From NCBI GenBank assembly GCA_033557835.1, contig JAWQRO010000056.1, forward strand, positions 1-64,000: a DNA stretch of 64,000 nucleotides, in the 5' to 3' direction. The stretch comes from Helochares maculicollis (Eukaryota; Arthropoda; Insecta; Coleoptera; Hydrophilidae). The first letter of the stretch is position 1, and every line of letters starts with the position of its first letter. Below the pieces are notes generated by a model, which saw only the letters and a list, made by a program, of their open reading frames with translations, was not told the origin of the DNA and did not search any database. Positions 39,201-48,841 of this stretch are shown one piece after another. The position numbers and the translations under genes were made by a program.

Positions 39201-42200
39201 TACGCGGGTATAAATAATTATAATGAACAACAGTTTGCCATAAGGTAAAATTTAATTAGCCACGAAGAAGCTTAATTAGAGTAAAAAGACTGTTGCCCAT
39301 TAACGCCAAAGTTACCACAGTTTCCTTTGATCAGCGAAGTATTTAAAATAAATGCGTTTGGGGCTCAAACTTTCCTATCCCCTTTGGCTGTTATCATACA
39401 ACTTTTGGTATAAAACTTGGGCAGCCGCACACATACTTCGGATACGTCAAAACAATCTGGGAGAGTGAATAAAAGCTCAATTAAAAAAAAAAAAAATGAT
39501 GCACAGAATTTAGCTTAGCGAATATTAAAGAAAAGTGGCTCGAATTCAGTTGCACGAAAATGAATAATCTCGCTCTTAGCAATAATGTCTCCATTTAGGT
39601 ATTGAATTTTTTGTTCGAATTTAAATATATTTGGAAAAGCATGGTGGAAAAAGGAGCGGAGCGCAATTTCTCTAAAATACCAATTATATTCGTATTTCAC
39701 ATAAATGCCTCGCCTGACTTTTCATAATACCCCAGAAATCTTCCAGTGGATGTTCGAAAGTCGCCCCGAAATGTGATATTTAAGCCATTATGGCAAGGAG
39801 CGATCGATATCTATTAACTAAAACAGAGGGAAACCTTTTAGCTGAGCTTAAAACGTCCACCGAACTATTTTATCTTGGGCCTGAAGTAATTTGCTTATCG
39901 CAATTTGACGAAAGCGACTGATGATGTTTCCTGCAGCATAATGCATGATGCTAAAATCGAAGGGAGTGCGCATTAAAATTTGTGTAATCGTTTACCCCGA
40001 ATTTTAAATTCAATTTTAATGCATAAATCTGCAAGATGATTCATCCTGTAATAAGATAACATCGCTCTCGACGAGATGCAATTTGCATAAGGAAACTGTG
40101 ACTACATCGTGATGCATTTTCAACTTAAATAAGGGAATATTTACATTAAGTTGATTCAAGATTGGAAGGGGTGGGAGCTGAGAGTGTTTCAGTTTGTTTT
40201 CGCGACTTACTTTACGCTACGATGATATTAAAAATTGCATTAAATTTTTGAATTATACAGCAATTTGTAGTGCAGGCTTGGCAATGAGCGGTTTGGTACA
40301 TAACTTTATTGTTATTGCCGCTTCTATTTATATAACTGGGGGCGGGGGATTATTGAGATTGAGAGTACAAATTTTCTCTTGAATACCAAATGCATTTAAC
40401 GATATTGAAACGGCTTGGTTTAAATGTGAGGGTTTTACCCAGCTCTAGAACAATCTTTTCCAAGCTGGGATGCGAGATTATTATAGCGACGGACAAAACA
40501 TTATCCTTTATGAAGAGTGTATATGGCTCGCCATCTTCGCCTCCTCATTTATCACACCTAAATGGATATCGCTGTCTTTGCGTTCCCTCGTTCATTCATC
40601 GCTCTTCATTAGGCAGGGTGTGAGGCTCGTCGAAACAATTTTAAGAAATTCAAATGAGGAAACCAGGAAGCCATTGAGCAACCAGTAGAAGATCAGGAGA
40701 TTAAATCACATCTGGCACTAAACACCATCCAATTAAAACACTCCTCCGGGTTTACAATCAACTTGTGATTCAACCAAGTTTTATGTCGTAAACCGTAAAC
40801 AAGTTCCTTGGTGAACAATTCTTATGTATATAGGCGACGCAAGAAGTTGGTCTATAGAATTTTTCAAATCCTGGCTCATAACACTTTTAATTTAATTCCA
40901 GTCATGTTTTTCTGCGGCGCTTCTAAGTGCGTGTAGCTATGAGAGGTTTTAAATTTATATAGATATCGTATGTTCTTTTTGTCGTTGGCGTCCTGTATTT
41001 AAAGCGATTTTAACGGAGAACCTGTTTCCAACTGGACGATGAGCAAAATCCTTGATCAAATAAAAATTAACATTAAAACTGGTTTCCTGAATGGAATACA
41101 AATAATAAGAATAATTCGTTTTGGTTTTTTAACTCATAGGCAGTGGAAAACAACCATAGTTGCTTCCTATTATTTTGCAGGAACAATTTGTGGTATTTTT
41201 AAATTTGAAAGCAATGCTTGGTTCACGTAACTAATTCCGGCAATATTTTATCCATTGTTAATTGATACTAAGCAGGGATCTTTTGTATGTTTCACGTGGC
41301 ATTGGTTGCAAAGTAAAGTCCTTGTTAATCTGCAATAAATTCTGAAGCGGCGCAATTGTATCTATGACAATACAATCTATCGATTTTCAACAATAAAATT
41401 TCTATTCAAAGCTTTTACAGCGGGTCTTTGTTTAAGTAGTGTTGATTTACAATAGAGCCCCCGTACAATTCAGCTATAAACCTTGTAATTTTTGCATAAC
41501 AAGGTTGTGTCGTAAAATCGCGTGCATTGTGTGTAGATTATCTGTTTTACGTATCTACCGAAATAGTTTATGTACTAATGTGTGCAAATTACATCTTTGG
41601 TAATTGATACGGGTAATTAGCAACCCTCTATTACTAATCGCGGTCATTTGGACCATTTGCTTGTCAGAATCGTTTAGGACATTTGAATTGTTAGATTCTC
41701 CTTTTGAAAGAAATTGCTTCTGCGTAGTCCATATGTACGTAAAATGGATTTCTATGAAAATGTTGGTTACATAACCGTTTTTAAAGACACATCACTAGCG
41801 GCGCTTTAATTTAACCGAAGTTTAAACAATGAAATATTTTGGTCCGTTGAAACTAAATTGCATATCCAAAATGCATGTTTGCAACGGCTTAATTTCTTTG
41901 AAAGGTTGGCGTAACACCAGGCAGTCCTGTTTGTTCTGGAAGGACAACGTTTGTATTTTGGGCTTCTTTTAGACAGTAATTAGAGATTAGATTAGTAAAG
42001 TGATTTTTGTCTTTGAAATATGCAAGTACTGTGTTGAATATTTTTTGAAAACAGTTTTTGTTGCCAGACACCAAGTCTATCTCCATGCTCGGTTGGACCT
42101 GACGGAACGGCGTTTACTAGCATCAGATTGGGATTGTGTAGCCAGACTTATAGCCTTAATCGTACAAGCTGAAACAGGCGATTATGACCCCCTCCACACT

Positions 42201-45200
42201 CAACACAACTTATATGTACAAGCTGCGAATATGATGGCTACAATTGATTCAACGGAAAGACCTCAAGACCTCCTCCAAAAAGTAATTCTGGAACACAAAA
42301 GTCGTAAGGGCATGAAGCCGGCCGCAGCCAAGTACTGGCTGCTCAAAGAAGTGTCAGCTTTAGATAGTTTTGGAGAGGAGATGTTCCAGACAAAGTCATC
42401 AGGAGGCATAACATTGGGGGTGGGTCCACACGGAATTTCCATCTACGAGAAAGATAAGGATAAGCACATCATACCTTTTACAGCGATCCAAAGCGCTTCT
42501 TCACACAGACGCATTTTCCGTCTAGAATATATGTCCATGGACAATGTGGATTTGCATTTGGAAACGAAACTCGATTCTAGTCATGCCGCTAGTAGTTTAT
42601 ATAGGGCCATCACGGAAAAACACGCTTTTTACAGTTGTGAAACAGTTCGTAGTGCCGTGACTGCTCAGTTTATTAGAGACCTCAAAGGGACCATCGTCTC
42701 CATATTCAACGAAGATTCTTCACTTGGAAAGAAGTACGTCTTTGATATCAGAAGAACCTGCAGGGAAGTCTACGACAACGCTAGGAGAGCTTTGTACCAA
42801 GAAAATCAACTTCTTGGGCAAAATATTATGGAGCTGCATAAAAATGGCTGTGAGGGAGAGCAATGCAAAGTGAGTATATTGCTTCTTTTCTGTTCTAGAG
42901 AATTTTAGGTTTCTATGACGGGTATTTTTCAGACTTTCTGCTATCTCTTATACGTACACACGCACATAGACATAAGTAAAACAGAATATCCAGACTGACG
43001 GACGGATTGGCTGACTCATCAAGCAGCCCAACCACTGAAAACGGGTGAAAATGAGGATTAAATAAAAGCTAAAAATGGCACAGGCGTGAAATTTGAATTT
43101 TGAAAGCCTATTTGCCCATATTTCAAAAATATGATTGGCGGAAGGTCATGGGCGCTAAAATTTTGTCTCTTCCGGGGATACATCCCAAAAATCATAGAGA
43201 CTACATTTTTTTAATATTTCCCTCGAAATTGAGTGAGGAGTAGTTTAAGGTATCGGTATATCAAACTCCTGTGAAACTGAAAATGGATTTAATTTGTCAA
43301 CTGCAGGATTTAGTACCAAGAAAATTAGTATGTAGATAACCTGTCAAAAATATATTTCACGCTTTACGATCATTTAATTGAAGGACTTTCAAAGATGTAC
43401 CGATATTTTACGAAATGTTGTCACTAGTGACAAAATTGAGGTTTTGATTTTTCTTCAAAAGTAACGAGTCCCGAAATTAAACTGCAAAACTGTAACTGAA
43501 AAAATTCGGAAAAAGTTCTGTCAAGCCAAATATACGCATATACCTTTCTGGCAAGCTAAAACATCATATGTTCATAAGGTGGCATATGCGTGGCTCCACC
43601 AAACCAATTTGAAACATTTTTTTCATATCGAAATATTAATAGGCCTGAGATTTAAATATCACATAAAATTTGGCCTTCTAGGAAGTGATAAACTCATGCG
43701 CGCCAAGGTTTTATAAATCCGGCCTAAGCAACTAGGCGTTCAAATGGCAAAAGTGTATAGATAATATGGGTGCATTCTTTATGAATTAAATAACCCTAAA
43801 CTAACGAATAAGTAGATTGATATGGAATCAACCAAATTTACAGTTTTTTCATTTCCGTATTAATATACGAAGTATAGGGCAGGTATTCTGATCATGAAAA
43901 ATCTCGATTTCGACGGATATTCATGGTTTGAGTGCCCCTGAATCCGTTTTGACCACTTTTGGCATGTCTTGTGTGTATGTACATGATAGCGACTAGACCA
44001 TTTCTGATGTAGCGATGAAATTTGACAGATGGCTTTTATCGCAAAATTGTAGATTTGTATCAACTTTTGAGGCATGTAGGGCCACTGAAAGTACCTGTTT
44101 GCCTACACAGTTTTGACATTTTTTCAAGTAAACTAATCTTTACGGGTCAGCTATCTGATTGGATTTTTGTGCAAGTCTTAATTATGACAAACAACTGATA
44201 GATACAAAGTTTGTACATGATCAGAGCCCTGGAAGTGCCCAATTTTTAGTAGGCTACAGAGTAAAAATTATTGCAAATATCGTAAAATAAGCTATAACAA
44301 GTAAGTCAGCGTAAATTAAAAACCCCGAACTGCATAAATCTTTTTGAACCGTAAACTCAAATCGATTCTCTAAAGAAAAATATGATTAATTACGAAAGAG
44401 AAGTTGTATTTAATTATCTACAAAATATGTAAACTGCGCCTTCGGCGCAGCCGATTCGAGCTTCGCTCTTCAATTAGAGCATCAACCTAAGCTCTTAGCA
44501 TCCAGAATCATTCTGCCACTAAAAGTGTCAACAAAACTTTTACTAAAAGAACCTTAAAGAAATGTATCGACAATACCATTGTTTCACGTACTAATAAATC
44601 AGGTATTATAGTACATATTAAAAGGTCTTAGTTGACGCTATTAAAAGCGAAATATTTCCGGAAGTTAGAAGCTTAGGTTGACTGTCTTGGTAGTGGAATG
44701 GTTCTGAAAGTTAGAAGCTTAGGTTGACGCTTTTAAGAGCGGAATGCTTCTAGATGTTAGAAACTTAGGTTAGCGTTCTTAACTGAAGAGCGAAGCTCGA
44801 ATCGGCTGCGCCAAAGGCGCAGCTTACACGTTTTGCAGATGTTAGAAGATATGTTAATGGATTAGTCGTATTTTTATGTCTAAATTCGATGGTAGTTCCA
44901 ACGAATAAAGAAAATCGGATTGAGTTGAGTAGCATTTTATAACTGATTTTAAAACGATTTAAAAGTACGACCATTAATTTACGTCTTGTCGGGAATGTTA
45001 AGTGGAGACACTCCATATTTTTATACAAATTTCATACTTGACAACTTCATATGTTCAGCTCGTATCATTATTGAATGCCGACGCTTAAAGTGGTAGACAA
45101 GAGATAATCATTCATGGTACAAGTTAAGAACCACAAGCTATTATTTACAAACACGTAATATTGCAATTTTGTACACACAAATTTTCACATAGTTAATATG

Positions 45201-46730
45201 AATTGGTTTGCATTGAATAATGTAATCAGCATTCTTGCATGGGAATAAATTGATTTACAAGCGATATTCTGTCGAAGTCACTACATTTCTGACAAACGTG
45301 CATAAAAAATGTGGATTTCAATAATGTGAGACTTTGCCATTCGAACTTTTTCAAAAATCACGTTTTGCGGACATTTTTTCTTCGAGATAATCGTTAGATC
45401 AAGTGGACACCATTATTTTTAAGGCATATTTGAAATTGTACGAATTATTTTACAAAACATCACACATCAATTTATAGCTCTAATCTAAATATCCGGTATC
45501 TCGGGTGCACCATCAACGAATACGGTTTTGTAATAAAATAACAACTTGCCTGCAGTTCTGGATATAACGAAAATGAAATTAATTTGTGTACAGAAATAAT
45601 TTACACTTCATTATTCAACATTTCCCCCACATTTCAATAATAAACGCTATATGTCTGGTTTTCGCTTATCGTTTCAAACATACACACATCAAAGTCAACA
45701 AACTCTCGATAAGTCAAAAATAAGTAAATATTTAATTATTACCTCGCTAACTAAACGGGATAACCTTCGCTTTTAAGAAAACTGCAAGCCATAACGTAAA
45801 GCCCCAATGTTGTTTACATTTCATAAATAAACGGCTGCTGGCGGCTCCTTGTACTTCATAAACCAGTTTGGAAACTATTTTCGAAATTTGTTGACTTAAA
45901 AATCTATATTAAGAAACTTACTTATGAATTCAGAGTATAAATAAAAAGTACATTTCCAGCAATATAACTTTTACCCCAAGTGTTTGAATAAGCAAATTTT
46001 TTGCATACCGCATCACAAACTCTTATTTGCATTAAATTCTGTAGGGAACTCATTTGCTTGCCTGCCCTTCTGTTTTGTGGAACTTGCAACATACTAATCA
46101 AATTAGTTTTGGATGTGTTCTACAAACTGAATTCCAAATTTTCAAACGACATTCATTGTATTCAAAATAATTTTGTTAAAACTTTTGGTCCTACGTCCCA
46201 TGCCAATTTTGCTAATGAACTCTGAAAAGGGATTAATTTATTCTCGGATGGATTTTTTGTTTTTCGACGACGTTTTCTTGTAACCTTAAATTAACGGAGC
46301 TAAGCCTACTTCTTATGCGAAAAGTCAATTTGAGCTGAACCAGAAGTACAGACTTTTAGTTTGCTTACTTTTTTCCCTAATCGCATTACCGGCAAAGTAT
46401 CAAATGGAACATATTACTTGCTTTATTTATACTAATGTTATAGGTGTCGAATACGATCACCTCAACTTAAATATACTAATATCAGTACCAAAATAAAGAA
46501 AATTTCTTTTGTTTCAGGATTCCCACGAACGCTTAACAAGGCTATTAGACGCAATGACTTGCAGGATATGCATGGATAGTCAGATAGATACTGCCTTTCT
46601 TCCCTGTGCACATGTAGTTGCTTGTTCGACGTGTGCCGCCAAATGTGACAGATGTCCTCTGTGTCGTGCGGACATAACTGAAGCACAAAAGATCTACTTG
46701 CCCGTAGAGTTCAGACAACCAATCGTATAA
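36074..46730 (+). CDS. dnr1: FERM-RING E3 ubiquitin ligase, MYLIP/IDOL-Dnr1 family (5' exon missing)
   Basis: Three exons, 36074-36276, 42068-42869 and 46518-46730, join in frame with GT-AG borders (phases 0, 2, 0) and encode about 405 residues. Order: FERM F1 lobe ('DYFGLKY', '[12 protein letters not shown]'), F2 lobe, F3 lobe ('[15 protein letters not shown]'), a FERM-associated stretch ('[12 protein letters not shown]', '[11 protein letters not shown]'), then a C-terminal C3HC4 RING ('CRICMDS', 'LPCAHVVAC', 'CPLC'). In this family the FERM domain picks the substrate or phosphoinositide and the RING recruits E2: vertebrate MYLIP ubiquitinates lipoprotein receptors and myosin regulatory light chain; Drosophila Dnr1 restrains Dredd in IMD immune signalling. 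The first exon, with the start Met and about 25-30 residues, was not found. The FERM-RING linker is as short as in MYLIP. Confidence 0.93.
36699..36926 (-). mobile_element. transposase C-terminal fragment (Tc1/mariner-type)
   Basis: Minus-strand frame of 72 codons inside the dnr1 intron. It reads '[14 protein letters not shown]', then '[12 protein letters not shown]' and 'HKRLRMFQ', matching in order the 'F-LWG-LKS-VY', 'L+-RIR-EI' and 'RL--C---G-H' pattern at the C-terminus of a transposase family widespread in insect genomes. The preceding catalytic region is absent, so this is a truncated, dead piece. Confidence 0.5.
37390..37860 (+). mobile_element. piggyBac-like transposase C-terminal remnant
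   Basis: Plus-strand pieces in two frames. First, 'ILFKNTK' and '[13 protein letters not shown]' resemble the 'NA-ILYKK ... FL-DLAKEL' helices that end the piggyBac catalytic core. Then, in the frame open from 37507 to 37857, come '[11 protein letters not shown]' and a Cys-pair segment '[19 protein letters not shown]', like the 'RLPRS ... C-xC--K---KT-Y-C--C' cysteine-rich C-terminal domain. A frameshift separates the two and the DDD core was not found, so the copy is dead. Named by eye from motif order; it could be another transposase with a terminal zinc ribbon. Confidence 0.42.
37914..37995 (+). repeat. 21-bp tandem repeat, 4 copies
   Basis: Four copies of a unit close to CGTAAAGTCTCATAAAAGAT start at 37914, 37935, 37956 and 37977. 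In one frame it would encode a basic 7-residue repeat like 'KSHKRCV', and that frame is the same as the piggyBac-like frame before it, separated by one TAA at 37858. The unit length of three codons may be chance. Confidence 0.85.
42068..42869 (+). CDS. dnr1: dnr1 exon: FERM F2-F3 lobes and linker
   Basis: 802-bp exon. The acceptor is in 'tttttgttgccag' before ACACCAAG; the first base completes the Arg codon left open by the previous exon, giving '[16 protein letters not shown]'. It runs through the F2 helices, the F3 PTB-like lobe and the FERM-associated region to '..CEGEQCK', ending at AAA|gtgagt in phase 0. Open frame upstream to 42000 is intronic. Confidence 0.93.
42870..46517 (+). other. 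dnr1 intron (3.6 kb) with repeat-derived DNA
   Basis: Intron between the FERM and RING exons. Its first kilobase contains strings such as 'ACACACGCACATAGACAT' and 'GACGGACGGATTGGCTGACTCATC', and a mirrored counterpart near 43960-43990, typical of decayed interspersed repeats. A foldback element lies at 44416-44840. Because both flanking exons are phase 0, an unrecognised in-frame cassette exon is possible but I see none. Confidence 0.6.
44416..44840. mobile_element. foldback element / MITE with hairpin-bearing inverted repeats
   Basis: The left end (44416-44476) and right end (44779-44840) are inverted copies: ATCTACAAAATATGTAA...TGCGCC...GGCGCAGCCGATTCGAG at left, its complement at right, about 60 bp each. 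The match continues inward (CAACCTAAGCTCTTAGCATC at left against GATGTTAGAAACTTAGGTTA at right). Each arm carries two tiny nested hairpins, TGCGCC-TTC-GGCGCA and GAGC-TTC-GCTC. Inside, three copies of a ~46-bp unit containing GTTAGAAGCTTAGGTT start near 44664, 44711 and 44756. There is no coding capacity. I see no clear target-site duplication, so the transposon superfamily is not assigned. Confidence 0.82.
46518..46730 (+). CDS. dnr1: dnr1 last exon: RING finger
   Basis: 213-bp terminal coding exon after acceptor 'cttttgtttcag'. It encodes '[14 protein letters not shown]', then a full C3HC4 RING with all eight zinc ligands (CRIC, CAH, CSTC, CPLC pattern), and ends in 'VYLP'-like '[12 protein letters not shown]' and TAA, as MYLIP-family proteins do. 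Confidence 0.95.
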   Translation, partial: DSHERLTRLLDAMTCRICMDSQIDTAFLPCAHVVACSTCAAKCDRCPLCRADITEAQKIYLPVEFRQPIV

Positions 46731-47041
46731 GACCATTAGTTTGTGGTGTCCACGCCATCTTTCGGGGATGTAGCTATGCAAAAAGTGTTATTTTTTTATA
46801 CAAGCAAAATTTGTAAGAGGTATAAGACTCGTTTCAAAATATAAATTTTGTTCGTTTTTGGGTATCGACAAATTTACGTAATTTTCATTTGTTAATTAGA
46901 ATTTCTATTAATTTGTTATACATTTTTTTACTTTTGTTACTTTTCGGATCTCGTTGTAATTAGGCAGAATAATTGAGGATAATGAAATCTCAACAATTCC
47001 GCACTCTTTGGCGCCGTTTTCTTTTATAACTTCTAGAAAGT

Positions 47042-47047
47042 AATAAA
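47042..47047 (+). promoter_or_regulatory. dnr1: candidate dnr1 poly(A) signal
   Basis: AATAAA about 310 bases after the dnr1 stop. Several other AATAAA words follow downstream, so the site actually used is uncertain. Confidence 0.35.
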
Positions 47048-48263
47048 CGAACAGCACCAAAAACAAACACAACCAAATCGACGCAAAAGTATAACGATGA
47101 ATTTAAAAAATGTTCAGGCGCAGCTCCTTTGACGTAACTTATTATCCTCAATTGTTTTTTGTAACAGGGGTTAACATGAATATTCTATAATTTTATCATC
47201 ATTTTAAATAGTTTTGGGAATTTATCAAACCTTTTAAAAAATATTTTCAATACAACCAGAAACATGCTTGTATTAAAAATATGGTTGATTTTCATGGTTC
47301 GATGTTTGGTGTTTCTAATAAAAATTATTCCTTGCACTCTAGTCGCTCCAAAATACACTTCAGTGTACGGATTAATTTCTTCTTTGTTAAATTAATTAAC
47401 CTCTGAGTACTTATCTTACGTTTAAATTAATCTTAAGTTGCAATCTCATATTGAGGTTTGTTAATATGTGTATTTTACTATGTAAAGTTATATTATTATT
47501 TGTATCACTTGAAGCTGGTTAATTTATTCTCTTAAATAAGCTTTGACTTCAAGTTCAAATTTGTGTTATATCTCTGTTCAATGTACAATTTTTTAAATTA
47601 TTATAAGCAAATTTTGACAATAGTCAAATACATAAATAAGTGTGTTTAACAATAAACAAATGCAAATTTTTACGAAACATAGTCATTATATCAATGCAAT
47701 TCATTTAGTGTTTAGAGAATGTAAATAAATGTGTTGAATCCATTTTAACATCGAAAACGACAAAAAAAATCTTAGTATTAATACAGCCTTGGTAATACAG
47801 GGACTTACTTTGTGATAATTTTATGTTAAATGTCTATTCTGTATTAATCGTTCGTATTAGTGCATTACTTTCAACCAGTGTTTTATTTAGGAACGTACTT
47901 TATGCTTCCAATATCTTAAAAATTATGAAATCGCACTATGTTAAGTGTTACAAAATCTATGTAAAGATGTTGAATAGCATCTGTAAGTATTTTACTAGTA
48001 TTACACTATTTTACTAAATAAATGTGACTACAATAAACTACTATAAAAATTACCCGAAAATTCTGTGTTTTTTCTTCTCATAATTCCACCTTTTTATTCT
48101 TGCAGAGAGTTATTAATATTCCAGCAAATCAGGCGCTCTTGCTTCTCTCTATGGCTTCCTTTCTTAGTTTTGCCTTCAACTAACACAAGGTCACTTCATA
48201 AGGTTTAATAACCCAATGTTCTTAAAGAATTTTCTTATAGAAACGAACTATTATTTAATATCA

Positions 48264-48269
48264 TTTATT
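48264..48269 (-). promoter_or_regulatory. btz: candidate btz poly(A) signal
   Basis: TTTATT on the plus strand, AATAAA on the minus strand, about 290 bases beyond the btz stop codon. One of few such words in the region. Confidence 0.35.
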
Positions 48270-48559
48270 AATCAATTATACTATAATATTATATAAAATG
48301 GATAATAATTGAAAAGTTCATAACTTCTACTTTATATATATTCAACTTATTCTATAATATATATAAATATATAATATTGAAAGTTACACCTTTCGTTTAA
48401 AATAATCAAAAAAAATCCATTAAATTTACACCACTAACTCAAAAATAAATAATTTCATGATTCTTACAGTTAAAAATAAGTTAATATTGATTTAAAGTTT
48501 AAATAACAGTATCTAAAATTAATTCATTCCGAATTTTCATTATAAAATAAATAACAAAT

Positions 48560-48841
48560 TCACTGTTGGGCAGTTACGGCAGTATCTTCGAAATTGGTTT
48601 GTTCCTCTTGGATGAGGGCGGGGTTGCTTTCGGGCTGCTGTGAAATTTCAGATCCATTGTTGGGGGAAGCCATTTCGGCTTGAGTGGCTCGGCCTCTTCC
48701 CCTTGGCTCCAGAGGTGGAGGAGCAACAATTGGTATAGCTGCCTTAGGGCGCTTCTGAGGAACCGGTCGCTGACTGGCTTGTTGTTGAGGATTGTAATAC
48801 GTAATCCCTGGTGATGGTGTAAATAGCTCCGTTGGTTGAGT
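48560..48841 (-). CDS. btz: btz exon 5 (C-terminus)
   Basis: 282 bp. Acceptor TTTCAG before ACTCAACC; phase 0 entry. It encodes 93 Pro/Gln-rich residues with an 'RGRGR' patch and ends at TGA (48562-48560). A longer open frame here on the same strand (48574-48909) is in another phase and does not continue the gene. Confidence 0.92.
   Translation of the reverse strand, partial: TQPTELFTPSPGITYYNPQQQASQRPVPQKRPKAAIPIVAPPPLEPRGRGRATQAEMASPNNGSEISQQPESNPALIQEEQTNFEDTAVTAQQ

Larger units (their letters stand above)
36277..42067 (+). other. dnr1 intron (5.8 kb)
   Basis: Intron between the two FERM exons. It carries a transposase fragment (36.7 kb), a piggyBac-like remnant with a 21-bp tandem repeat (37.4-38.0 kb) and otherwise AT-rich DNA with an A-run near 39483. 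No further exon was recognised, and the exon phases on both sides already match. Confidence 0.8.
46731..48559. other. convergent 3' region of dnr1 and btz
   Basis: Very AT-rich, no coding frame with content. It holds the 3' UTRs of dnr1 (plus) and btz (minus). Candidate AATAAA signals for dnr1 include 47042 and 48032; a minus-strand AATAAA for btz is near 48264. Confidence 0.6.

Noticed and set aside
43860..44075. 71-codon minus-strand frame
   Set aside because: Lies in decayed interspersed-repeat DNA of the dnr1 intron; no domain.
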